Part shown: positions 16,275 to 25,022 of the stretch, in pieces | How the letters are laid out: every line of letters starts with the position of its first letter | How positions within the stretch are numbered: the first letter of the stretch is position 1 | Source of the DNA: Micromonospora echinofusca | GTDB taxonomy: Bacteria; Actinomycetota; Actinomycetes; Mycobacteriales; Micromonosporaceae | Assembly (NCBI RefSeq): GCF_017614955.1 | Contig: NZ_WVUH01000008.1 | Span: forward strand, 1-46,266 | Direction: 5' to 3' | Length of the DNA: 46,266 nucleotides | Notes under the pieces: model-generated | Database searches by the model: none | The model's input: only the letters and a program-made list of their open reading frames with translations | What the model was told of the DNA's origin: nothing | Made by a program: the position numbers and the translations under genes

Positions 16275-17192
16275 CTACCCTCGGGACCGGTACTCCCGTC
16301 GCCGGGTCCACCACATGGCGGCCACGAGCAGCGTGCCCACCCCGACCATGCCGAGCCCGACGCCGACGAGCGGTCCGGACGACGCACCGGTCTTGGGCAG
16401 CGCCGTCGGATCAGGCTTGCCGGTCGGCTTCCCCGTGGGCTTCCAGGTGGGCTTCCCCGTCGGCGTCACGGTCGGCGTGACCGTGGGAGTCACGGTCGGC
16501 GTCACCGTCGGCTGCACGGTCGGCGACACGGTCGGCGTGACCGTGGGAGTCACGGTCGGCGTCACCGTCGGCTGCACGGTCGGCGTCACCGTCGGCGTGA
16601 CCGTGGGAGTCACGGTCGGCGTCACCGTCGGCGTGACCGTGGGAGTCACGGTCGGCGTCACCGTCGGCTGCACGGTCGGCGTCACCGTCGGCGTGACCGT
16701 GGGAGTCACCGTCGGCTGCACCGTCGGACTCGCGGTCGGCGGCGTGGCCGGGGCCCGGAAGGTGACGGTCAACGTGGCGCCACCGGGAGAGATGTTGTTC
16801 TCGAAGGGTTCCACGGGCACCCCGTCGACGGTGATGGTGACCGGCTGCTGCATGGCGCAACCGCTGATCGGGGTGTCGACGATCACGCCGAACTGCACCG
16901 CCGTACCGGTCGGGATGGCCGTGTCGGGTATCCGGGTGATGATGAAGTTGGGCGCCTCGTACGTGATCTCGTCAGTGGGAAGCGTGTGCGACACGATGTT
17001 CTCCGGTGCGCACGCGCCGTTGGTCGGGACGACGACCCGGATCGTGGACCCCGCAGGAATGTCCGCCTGCACGACGACCGGAACGGCCACCAGGAGACCC
17101 ACCCCGACGCAGGCCACACCGGCCGCCCACAGCGCCCGGGTACGGGTCCATCCGCCCCGGACAGCATTGTTGATCTTCAAAAATCTTGCCAT
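16275..17192 (-). CDS. LPXTG-anchored surface protein with Pro-Thr-Val repeat stalk
   Basis: A 305-residue predicted wall-anchored protein. An N-terminal signal peptide (TRALWAAGVACVGVGLLVAV) is cut near residue 43, before a domain of about 105 residues with two Cys (ACAPEN and SGCAMQ), possibly one disulfide. A stalk of about 95 residues of repeated TPTV with occasional QPTV and SPTV follows, then a Lys/Pro stretch. The sortase signal ALPKTG has its LPKTG at 265-269, ahead of a membrane helix and the basic tail WWTRRREYRSRG. Sortase would join it to peptidoglycan, with the stalk lifting the small domain outward. The globular domain is not one I recognise. A TATTGT box lies just upstream of the ATG. 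No sortase gene is in the window. Confidence 0.88.
   Translation of the reverse strand: MARFLKINNAVRGGWTRTRALWAAGVACVGVGLLVAVPVVVQADIPAGSTIRVVVPTNGACAPENIVSHTLPTDEITYEAPNFIITRIPDTAIPTGTAVQFGVIVDTPISGCAMQQPVTITVDGVPVEPFENNISPGGATLTVTFRAPATPPTASPTVQPTVTPTVTPTVTPTVQPTVTPTVTPTVTPTVTPTVTPTVTPTVTPTVQPTVTPTVTPTVTPTVSPTVQPTVTPTVTPTVTPTVTPTGKPTWKPTGKPTGKPDPTALPKTGASSGPLVGVGLGMVGVGTLLVAAMWWTRRREYRSRG
16454..16740. repeat. In-gene tandem repeat coding the (PTVT)n stalk
   Basis: Repeats of GTCACGGTCGGC, GTCACCGTCGGC and GTGACCGTGGGA blocks (12 bp each) are arranged in 24- and 36-bp higher-order units. Copies are almost identical, so the copy number is likely to vary between strains through slippage or recombination, always in frame because the unit is a multiple of three. 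Confidence 0.9.
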
Positions 17193-17283
17193 GGTGGCAC
17201 AATATGGGCGAATCGTCCATTTGATGCCTCATACCCCTGTTTTCAGGTGCATGGCGGACGGTATTCACCCTGCGGAGGCCCCG

Positions 17284-19029
17284 TCAGACGTCCCGCACGG
17301 CGTCGAGGGCGAGCAGCGCGACGTGCAGCGACAGACAGGCCGGCACCGAGTCCAGGTCGACGTTGAGGATCCGGCCGATCCGGGCCAGCCGCTCGTAGAA
17401 CGCCGGCCGGGACAGGTGCGCCGCCGCAGCCGCCGCCGACTTGTTGCGCCCCTGTTCCAGGTACGCCCGCAGGGTGCCGAGCAGCTGTTCCCGTGGGTGC
17501 CGGGCGTCGTACGCCAGCAGCGGGCCCAGTTCCCGCTCGACGAAGGTCTGCAACCGGGGCTCGTCCCGCAGCAGGTGCAGCAGCCCGGCGAGGCCGACGT
17601 GGGGCAGCCGGAACACCGGCAGTTCCCGGCGGTCCCGACGGGCGGCGTCGGCGATCTGCCGGGCCTCGATCAGCGACCGGCGTGCCTCCCGGAGGGTACC
17701 CACCCCGGAGCCGGCCGCGACGATGACCGCGCCGGGGCTGCCCGGTCCACCGGTACCGCCGGCCGGACCGCCGCCGACCGCACCGGCAGCTCCGGGGGCG
17801 CCGGTCGCGGCGCCTGCGGTCGTGCCGTCGAGGCGTACCCGGCGCAACGCGGCGGCGAACGCGGTGAGCGCCCGGTCCTCGGCGGCCGGGTCGGTCAACG
17901 CGAGCAGGGCACCGACCGCCTGCTCGTCGACGGCGCTGGTCAACGCGGTCAGTTTCGTCTCGCGCAGCGCATTCCCGACCGCCTCGGCCAGGTCCCGCAA
18001 CCGGGACTGGGCCACCTCCGGGCCGCCTTCGCCGCCGGTCTCGTCGGCCCGGTACCGGATCATCACCCCGACCAGGTGCCGCCGTTCCAGCACCACGCCC
18101 AGCGCGCGGGCGCGCAGCGCCACCTCGTCGACCGGTTGGGAGTGGTCGAGCAGCGCGGTCAGCAGGGTACGGTGGATCTGCCGCTCCAGGCCCTCGGCGT
18201 CCCGCTGGATCAGCCGCCCCAGCGCCAGGGTGGAGGCGGCCCGCTCGACCAGGATGGTCAGCCGGGTCGGAGGCGACCCGGGCGGCGCGGCGAGTTCCCC
18301 ACCGGGCCAGCGCAGCAGCAGTCGGCCCCAGTCCTGCCCCCGGGCGCCCACCATGGTGACCAGCCAGCCGCTGTCCGGGTCGTACGCGGTCCGCCCGGCC
18401 GGCTGGATCCGCCGCGAGTGCTGTTCCCAGCCGCCGAGCAGCAGTTCGGCGCTCTCCCCCGCCGGGTCGTACGCGAGGACCTGCCGGGACAGGTTCTCCA
18501 GCACCACCGGGCAGCCGGACAGTTCGGCGGCCTGCCGGACCACGTCCCCGGGCCCGGCCCCCTCCACCGACAGGTCGGTGAACCGCTGGTGGATCTCCTC
18601 GGTGGCGCGCAGTTCGGTGAGCTGTGCGTCCACGATCAGCGCGTGCACCGCTTCGGTGATCCGGACGAACGGGGTGTCCCGGCGTAACTCGACCAGGGGC
18701 AGGCCACGGCGCTGGGCGGCGGCGGCCATCACCCGGGGCACACTGCCGGCGTACCGTCGGCCCAGCTCGACGAGCAGACCGGAGACGCCGACGTCGGCCA
18801 GGTCGCCGATGAAGGCGCGCAGGCCGGCGTCGTCGGCGGGCAGGCCGATCCCGGTGGTCAGGACCAGCTCGCCCCCGCCGAGCAGGGTGGCGATGTCCGG
18901 TACCTCGGCCACGTGCACCCAGCGCACCGGCCGGTCCAGCCCGTTCTCCCCGGCGACCAGCCGGGGAACGCCGTGCCGGACCGGGTCGAGGGCGAGGACC
19001 TCACGCACGGTAGGGAACACGGGCGACAC
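17284..19029 (-). CDS. PucR-family transcriptional regulator
   Basis: A 581-residue regulator. The N-terminal PucR/purine-catabolism domain covers about residues 8-125 (TVREVLALDPVRHGVPRLVA and the GGELVLTTG motif). A central GGDEF-like/CdaR-type region follows, and a C-terminal PucR helix-turn-helix lies near 515-555 (NKSAAAAAAHLSRPAFYERL). A Gly/Ala/Pro-rich insertion of about 40 residues (near 420-460) splits the central domain and looks like a flexible linker. The GTG start at 19029 is preceded by a weak purine tract. Relatives activate purine, amine or amino-acid catabolism genes. The target here is unknown: it lies downstream of argG in the same direction and upstream of the surface protein. 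Confidence 0.88.
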   Translation of the reverse strand: MSPVFPTVREVLALDPVRHGVPRLVAGENGLDRPVRWVHVAEVPDIATLLGGGELVLTTGIGLPADDAGLRAFIGDLADVGVSGLLVELGRRYAGSVPRVMAAAAQRRGLPLVELRRDTPFVRITEAVHALIVDAQLTELRATEEIHQRFTDLSVEGAGPGDVVRQAAELSGCPVVLENLSRQVLAYDPAGESAELLLGGWEQHSRRIQPAGRTAYDPDSGWLVTMVGARGQDWGRLLLRWPGGELAAPPGSPPTRLTILVERAASTLALGRLIQRDAEGLERQIHRTLLTALLDHSQPVDEVALRARALGVVLERRHLVGVMIRYRADETGGEGGPEVAQSRLRDLAEAVGNALRETKLTALTSAVDEQAVGALLALTDPAAEDRALTAFAAALRRVRLDGTTAGAATGAPGAAGAVGGGPAGGTGGPGSPGAVIVAAGSGVGTLREARRSLIEARQIADAARRDRRELPVFRLPHVGLAGLLHLLRDEPRLQTFVERELGPLLAYDARHPREQLLGTLRAYLEQGRNKSAAAAAAHLSRPAFYERLARIGRILNVDLDSVPACLSLHVALLALDAVRDV

Positions 19030-19103
19030 GCTACCCTCGGTTACCCCGATGGTCGTACCGGCCGTCAGGGCTGAGCTCTACCGATCCTCCACCGCTGCGT
19101 CGC

Positions 19104-20591
<1,488 letters not shown>

Positions 20592-20640
20592 ACCGGATGT
20601 CTCCGTACTGCCCAACCGGCCCACTCCGCGTGGACGGGCT

Positions 20641-21543
20641 CTACGTGGTGTACTCAAGCTCGGTCGATGCAAGCTCCCGCAGGGTGTCCGCGAGCCCGCC
20701 CGGGTCGAGTCGCTGAAGGTAGGTCACCAGCGCCTTCCGGGTGTCGGCGACGACGCCGGGCAGTGCCCCGCCAGCCAGCCTCCCCGGCGGGATGATCTGG
20801 CGGAAGGTCGCGTCGTCGACGGCGTCGGCGATCAACTTCTCGGCCACCCAGAGCGGCGTACGCTCACGGATGGCGAAGGTGAGGTGCACGCTGGGCTCGT
20901 CGCCGGTGTTGTACGGGTTGTGCACCCAGCCCCTCGGCAGCAGCATGGTGTCCCCCGGACCGAGGTCGATGGTCCGCTCGGGGCCGGAGGCGAGCCAGTC
21001 CTGGAGGTACTCGTCGCGCCACACCCGCCACGACTCCAGGTGCGACCGCATCGGGGCGTCCACGACCGGTGGCCACATCTCCCACCGCTTCCCGCCCGAC
21101 ACCTGGACGATGACAGCCATCTGCTGATCCCAGTGATGCCGCAGTCCCTGGTTACGTCCCGGGGTCATGAAGACGTGCACATAGTTCGAGTACCCGGTCT
21201 CGGTCTGGATGTCGCGGGTGACGCGAGCCATCGCCGGCATGACCCGTTGCAGGTTGCCGACGCGGATGGTGTGGCCGTCGTCGTGGAGTCTGTGCAACCT
21301 GGTTGCGTCGGCCCTGCCGTGGGCTCCGGTGAAGGATCTGGGATTGACGGCAGGGTTGGGCGCCTTGATCGCGGCGACCTCGTCCGCCGGAACGCAGTTC
21401 AGGTCGAGCCAGTCCCAAAGCTGGTCGACCGTGAAGATTCTGTCCAGTTCGGTGCTGGTGCGTTGGTAGACGCGCGGCTCGTCGGGCCAGCGCTCCAGCA
21501 GCTCGGTGACGCCTTCCTCGGGGAGCAGGAGCTTGAGTGACAT
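20641..21543 (-). CDS. JmjC/cupin-4 Fe(II)/2-oxoglutarate oxygenase
   Basis: A protein of 300 residues. The JmjC core is visible: VHVFMTPGRNQGLRHHWD with Fe ligands H137 and D139, VIVQVSGGKRW, then PGDTMLLPRGWVHNPYNTG with the third ligand H208 and SVHLTFAI. These enzymes hydroxylate side chains of proteins or peptides (ribosomal proteins in the ROX family, RiPP precursors in others). Its ATG is preceded by GGAGG. It begins 13 bp after the Cys-rich protein gene, so they should be cotranscribed and that protein or its DUF397-like neighbour is the first suspect as substrate. The C-terminal part (about 225-300) is probably the dimerisation or winged-helix segment of cupin-4 proteins. Confidence 0.85.
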   Translation of the reverse strand: MSLKLLLPEEGVTELLERWPDEPRVYQRTSTELDRIFTVDQLWDWLDLNCVPADEVAAIKAPNPAVNPRSFTGAHGRADATRLHRLHDDGHTIRVGNLQRVMPAMARVTRDIQTETGYSNYVHVFMTPGRNQGLRHHWDQQMAVIVQVSGGKRWEMWPPVVDAPMRSHLESWRVWRDEYLQDWLASGPERTIDLGPGDTMLLPRGWVHNPYNTGDEPSVHLTFAIRERTPLWVAEKLIADAVDDATFRQIIPPGRLAGGALPGVVADTRKALVTYLQRLDPGGLADTLRELASTELEYTT

Positions 21544-21556
21544 GTCTCCTCCTTTG

Positions 21557-21988
21557 TCAACGTGGAGGTAGCGGGCAGGGAACGTCGGGAAAGAAGTGGT
21601 TCGGGCAGCAGACGACGGAGTACGACACGAAGCCGTAGCCGGAGTTGTAGTAGCCCAGGCAGCAGTCGCTGCCCCGGCTGAGATATCCCCGGTCGTACGC
21701 GATGTGCTCGTCCAGCGACAGCACGTCGCCGCCTGGCGGGTTTGCGCGCCAGGTCAAGCAGAGCCAGTCGAGGGCATCCTCCACGTTGGTCCAGGTCCGC
21801 TCGACGGCCGCCTGGCTCCGCCGCAACAGGGAGAGACCGGTCTGCACGGGCGTCATGGTGTTGGCGAGAAATGATCGCGTCTGTTCGTCTCCCGGCTCCC
21901 GGCCAGGCCGTCGCAGATCCTCTCGGGCAAACTCGCTGCGCGGGCCTACCCACGGGCCGAATCCGTGCCAGTGGCCTTGCCAGGTCAT
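21557..21988 (-). CDS. Unknown 143-residue protein with Cys-rich C-terminus, candidate oxygenase substrate or RiPP precursor
   Basis: I do not recognise a family. The N-terminus is rich in aromatic and His residues (MTWQGHWHGFGPWVGP), the middle is helical and Trp-rich (AAVERTWTNVEDALDWLCLTW), and the last 40 residues contain five of its six cysteines (two CC pairs and a single C) among Tyr, Gly and Pro, ending PCPLPPR. There is no signal peptide. ATG 21988 follows GGGGGAG closely; GTG 22009 is possible but lacks a binding site. It sits between a DUF397-like gene and a JmjC oxygenase in one direction, an arrangement that would fit a modified peptide. The coding call is supported by context and codon usage; the function is speculative. 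Confidence 0.65.
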   Translation of the reverse strand: MTWQGHWHGFGPWVGPRSEFAREDLRRPGREPGDEQTRSFLANTMTPVQTGLSLLRRSQAAVERTWTNVEDALDWLCLTWRANPPGGDVLSLDEHIAYDRGYLSRGSDCCLGYYNSGYGFVSYSVVCCPNHFFPDVPCPLPPR

Positions 21989-22069
21989 CGCTCCCCCTAT
22001 CGGGACCACACCCGGCCGCCCCCGTTCGGGGTCGAAGGCGGCCGGGCGCTTCAGGTGCGGTACGAAATG

Positions 22070-22312
22070 TCAGGCGGTCAGACCGCGTCGGGCGGTCCAG
22101 CCGACCGCGAAGGCATCCAGTTCCTCGGCGGTGAAGCGCAGGCCGGGGCGAGCGGCCCCCTCGGGCTTGGTGTCGGTGACGACGAAGCCGCCCCCGCCGG
22201 GGATCTCGCCGACGCCGACGCAGCTCTCGTTGTCGCTGGTCAGATTGCCGCCGCAGAGGGCCTGGATCTGCACCCCATCGATGGGCAGGTCGTAAAGGTT
22301 GGGCTGGGACAT
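22070..22312 (-). CDS. DUF397-like small protein
   Basis: An 80-residue protein whose second half follows the DUF397 pattern: NESCVGVGEIPGG (family: CVEVA), FVVTDTKPEG (family: VRDSKDP.G) and LRFTAEELDAFAVGW (family: LTFTPAEWRAFVAG). The first 25 residues differ and include LCGGNLTS. DUF397 proteins usually pair with XRE/DUF5753 regulators; this one instead begins a leftward group with the Cys-rich protein and the JmjC oxygenase, 81 bp ahead of the former. It could be an antitoxin-like partner or the peptide being modified. The start codon has GAGAGAGG upstream. Confidence 0.7.
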   Translation of the reverse strand: MSQPNLYDLPIDGVQIQALCGGNLTSDNESCVGVGEIPGGGGFVVTDTKPEGAARPGLRFTAEELDAFAVGWTARRGLTA

Positions 22313-22461
22313 GAGAGACCTCTCTCGTACTGTCGATCATGCGGAGGAATGCGGCCTCCGCGCCCGCGTCTGTCGTACCGTGGGGCAAAAATGAAGCCGG
22401 GGAGGCTCACGGCAGAGGCGCGAAGACGGAGGCCCCCGCACCCTCGGCACGCGATCCCGGC

Positions 22462-22725
22462 TCACCGCGCCCTGGCCCACGCGATGAAGCGGTCGTGCAG
22501 GTCGAGCTTCCCGTCCTGCTCCGGCCGACCGAGCTGGCTGAGCGCCTCCGCCATCAGGCTGCTGAGATAGATCAGCAGGACGGTGCGGCTGTCCCTGAAC
22601 TCGGCGAGCATGGCCAGGCGGGCGGGCTGGCACGGCCACTCCGCCCAGCAGTTCCGGCACCGCCAGAGCGGGCGCATCGGGGTGTGCGGGATGGCTCGGC
22701 CCGGACGGAACCATGGGCTGCACAT
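22462..22725 (-). CDS. Small CxxC protein of the actinomycete XRE/DUF397 neighbourhood
   Basis: An 87-residue protein with WRCRNCWAEWPCQPARLAML near residue 20: a CxxC plus a third Cys that could bind zinc. A helical LLIYLSSLMAEALSQL segment and a terminal FIAWAR follow. Proteins of this shape are common beside XRE/DUF5753 regulators in streptomycetes and relatives and are sometimes labelled flavin reductase without support. ATG 22725 has GAGGTG at good spacing; the longer frame upstream has no such signal. It faces the XRE gene across a 204-bp divergent promoter region. Confidence 0.7.
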   Translation of the reverse strand: MCSPWFRPGRAIPHTPMRPLWRCRNCWAEWPCQPARLAMLAEFRDSRTVLLIYLSSLMAEALSQLGRPEQDGKLDLHDRFIAWARAR

Positions 22726-22929
22726 GTCGATCACCTCGGAAGTTGGAGAGGGGCCGCCCCGTTGGGGAGGACGGGGCGACCCCCGATCGAAGCCCGCCCC
22801 AGCCCTCCTCGGCGTGGAGCGGGCCCGCCTACGCACAGTCTCATCAGGACGGGACTACTCTCGGAAGTGGCACGCGCTACTCAGCGCTACCGTGCAGACG
22901 CCGTCCCCTTGATGTGCAGAGGTGTGCAG

Positions 22930-23730
22930 ATGGACCGACTTCCGATGCTGGAGCTGTTCGCCGGGGAGCTGCGCCGACTGCGCGAGCGCGCCGGGCTGTC
23001 CCAGGAAGCCCTGGGCCAGCAGATCAGCTACTCGGCCTCGCTGGTCGCCGCCGTCGAGCAGTGCCGCCGGCCACCACGGGAGGAATTCACCGAACGGTGC
23101 GACGACGTGCTCCAGGCCGACGGGCTGCTCGGCCGGATCCGGGCCGCGCTGCTCAGGGAGTCCCTGCTGCCCTGGTTCCGCGAGTGGGTCACGATCGAGC
23201 AGGAGGCGACCGCACTGTGCTCGTTCCAACCGCTGGTCCTGCCCGGTCTGCTCCAGACCGAGGCGTACGCGCGGGAGCTGTACGAGAAGGCCAGCCACTT
23301 CCTCGGTGACACGCTGGAGCAGCAGGTCGCTGCCCGACTCGCTCGGCAGGAAATCCTGCGCCGGGACTCCCCACCTCAACTCGTGGTAGTGCTCGACTAC
23401 ACCGTGTTGGAGCGCCCGATCGGTGACCCGAAGGTGATGCGCGAGCAGTTGCTCCACCTGCTGGAAATGGCCCGCCGACCGAAAGTCCACCTGCACGTCG
23501 TCCCGCAGGGAACCGGGGCGTATCCCGGTCTGAACGGCGCCTTCGTGATCGCCACACCCCCGGAGGGCGACGACGTCGCATACCTGGACAACCAGCTACA
23601 GGGATCGATTGTCGAGCGGACGGCGGACGTACACTCGCTGCGGCAGACCTGGGAGTCTGTGCGAGCCGAGGCGATACCCCACGGGGCCACCCTCAGATTG
23701 ATCTCGGAGGCAGCAGAGTCATGGACCTGA
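22930..23730 (+). CDS. XRE-family regulator with DUF5753 (Scr1-type) domain
   Basis: A 266-residue protein. A helix-turn-helix of the XRE type spans about residues 5-60 (LRRLRERAGLSQEALGQQIS, then SLVAAVEQCRRPP), followed by a DUF5753 domain from about 75 to 260 (FQPLVLPGLLQTEAYAREL, then PKVHLHVVPQGTGAYPGLNG and DVHSLRQTWESVRAEA). This is the widespread actinomycete regulator that pairs with a DUF397 protein and influences development or acts in a toxin-antitoxin-like way. ATG 22930 has AGAGGTG upstream; GTG 22924 is an in-frame alternative. It overlaps the DUF397 gene by 10 bp. Confidence 0.9.
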   Translation: MDRLPMLELFAGELRRLRERAGLSQEALGQQISYSASLVAAVEQCRRPPREEFTERCDDVLQADGLLGRIRAALLRESLLPWFREWVTIEQEATALCSFQPLVLPGLLQTEAYARELYEKASHFLGDTLEQQVAARLARQEILRRDSPPQLVVVLDYTVLERPIGDPKVMREQLLHLLEMARRPKVHLHVVPQGTGAYPGLNGAFVIATPPEGDDVAYLDNQLQGSIVERTADVHSLRQTWESVRAEAIPHGATLRLISEAAESWT

Positions 23731-23909
23731 CCGGCGCGATCTGGCACAAGAGCACCCGGAGCAGCGGAAACGGCGGCGACTGCGTGGAGGTGGCCGACAA
23801 CCTGCCGGGCGTCGTCGGCGTCCGCGACAGCAAGGACCCGGCAGGACCGGCGCTCACCTTCGAGCCGGCAACCTGGAAGGCGTTCGTCGAGTTCACCAAA
23901 CAGCACTGA
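23721..23909 (+). CDS. DUF397 protein
   Basis: A 62-residue classic DUF397 protein: IWHKSTRSSGNGGDCVEVAD, then VVGVRDSKDPAGPALTFEP and WKAFVEFTKQH. Its ATG lies inside the last codons of the XRE/DUF5753 gene, so it is translationally coupled to it and is almost certainly its functional partner. The biochemical role of the family is not settled. Confidence 0.9.
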   Translation: MDLTGAIWHKSTRSSGNGGDCVEVADNLPGVVGVRDSKDPAGPALTFEPATWKAFVEFTKQH

Positions 23910-23922
23910 CCTGCAACCGCGA

Positions 23923-23983
23923 AAGGCCCGACCACCCGAGACGGGAAGCCGGGCCTTCGCCTCGGTCCGAGTTCTCACTTTTT
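23923..23983 (+). terminator. Probable terminator after the XRE/DUF397 pair
   Basis: AAGGCCCG (23923-23930) pairs with CGGGCCTT (23950-23957) around a 19-base loop, with a run of six T about 20 bases further on. It is 13 bases past the DUF397 stop. The stem is good; the T run is more distant than ideal. Confidence 0.6.
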
Positions 23984-24042
23984 TGAAACTGGCCTACTTC
24001 GCCCCCGGCCAAGACTGCTCGTGCCGGGAGTCGGGTCTTCGG

Positions 24043-24852
24043 TCAGAGCGGGTCGTCGCGGCCGAGTTCCCAGCAGGCGACTGCGGTCGCGGCGGCCACG
24101 TTGAGCGAGTCGACGTTGCGGCGCATCGGGATCACCACCCGTACGTCACTGCCGGCCATCGCGGCGGCGGTCAACCCGGCCCCCTCGGCGCCGAGCAGCA
24201 GCGCCGCCCGCTCCCGCTGTGCCGGGGTGAGCCGCTGGATCGGCACCGCGTCCGGGGCGGGGGTCATCGCCAGCACGGTGAAACCGGCCGCCCGGACCGT
24301 GTCCAGCCCGGCCGGCCAGGGCTCCAGCCGGGCGTACGGCACGGCGAACACCTCACCCATGCTGACCCGGACACTGCGCCGGTAGAGCGGATCGGCACAG
24401 GACGGTGAAAGCAGCACCGCGTCCACCCCGAGCGCGGCCACAGCCCGGTAGATCGCGCCGAGGTTGGTGTGGTTGTTGACGTCCTCCAGGATCACCGCCC
24501 GGCGCGCGGTGGCGAGCACCTCGGCCGCCGTCGGCAGCTCCCGCCGCCGGAACGAGGCCAGCACCCCACGGTGTACGTGGAAGCCGGTGGCCTGCTGCAA
24601 CACGTCCGGGGTGGCCGCGTACACCGGCGCGTCCCCGGTGTCCAGGTCACCGAGTTGGTCGACCCGTTTCGCGTCGACCAGGAACGACCGGGGCGGGTAC
24701 CCGGCCCGCAGCGCCCGGCGCAGCACCAGCTCACCTTCGGCGATGAACAGTCCGTGCGGCGGCTCCCACCGGGTACGCAGCTCGACGTCGGTCAGCGCGC
24801 GGTAGTCGGCGATCCGCTCGTCGGCGGGGTCGGTGATCTCTTCGACGTGCAC
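24043..24852 (-). CDS. TrmH/SpoU-family RNA 2'-O-ribose methyltransferase
   Basis: A protein of 269 residues. An N-terminal RNA-substrate-binding domain (about 1-100, RTRWEPPHGLFIAEGELVLR) precedes a SPOUT knot. The three SpoU motifs are visible: NNHTNLGAIYRAVAALG with the Asn and Arg of motif 1, LLLGAEGAGL of motif 2, and VVIPMRRNVDSLNVAAATAV of motif 3. It methylates the 2'-OH of a ribose in tRNA or rRNA using S-adenosylmethionine; the exact site cannot be told from sequence. GTG 24852 (VHVEEITDP) fits the family start. It may confer little or no resistance, although some relatives protect 23S rRNA against antibiotics. Confidence 0.9.
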   Translation of the reverse strand: MHVEEITDPADERIADYRALTDVELRTRWEPPHGLFIAEGELVLRRALRAGYPPRSFLVDAKRVDQLGDLDTGDAPVYAATPDVLQQATGFHVHRGVLASFRRRELPTAAEVLATARRAVILEDVNNHTNLGAIYRAVAALGVDAVLLSPSCADPLYRRSVRVSMGEVFAVPYARLEPWPAGLDTVRAAGFTVLAMTPAPDAVPIQRLTPAQRERAALLLGAEGAGLTAAAMAGSDVRVVIPMRRNVDSLNVAAATAVACWELGRDDPL

Positions 24853-24956
24853 CCGCCGATTGTGCCGGTGCCACCGCCGCCGGCCGGAACCGGCCACGGG
24901 CCACCCGATGCCGAGGTGGTGGTACGTCGGATTGCCGCCTCAACGAGCCGGGCCGG

Positions 24957-24985
24957 TTGAAATCGACCTGCGACGAAGGCATTAT
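24957..24985 (+). promoter_or_regulatory. Promoter of the exporter/megasynthase operon
   Basis: TTGAAA (24957-24962) and CATTAT (24980-24985) are separated by exactly 17 bp and lie 37 bases before the ATG of the exporter. This is the strongest sigma-70-type promoter I see in the window and would drive the two-gene operon ending at 37900. Confidence 0.75.
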
Positions 24986-25022
24986 CGACCCTTACGAGTT
25001 CGACCGTCAGGACCGGGGGGCC

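Noticed and set aside
16454..16740. Regular short repeats that might suggest a CRISPR array
   Set aside because: There are no unique spacers; the repeats are contiguous 12-bp codon blocks inside a secreted protein gene, and no cas genes are present.
16156..18687. An 843-codon plus-strand frame across the surface-protein and pucR genes
   Set aside because: It mirrors the repeats and PucR codons; both minus-strand genes have family motifs, signal peptide and terminator evidence.
22070..22312. Lanthipeptide or lasso precursor
   Set aside because: No LanM/LanB, lasso cyclase or RRE-type gene is nearby, and the protein fits the DUF397 pattern better than a leader-core precursor.
24043..24852. 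Self-resistance rRNA methyltransferase for the nearby megasynthase
   Set aside because: The gene faces away with its own start, and the TrmH family is common in all genomes; nothing in sequence ties it to resistance.
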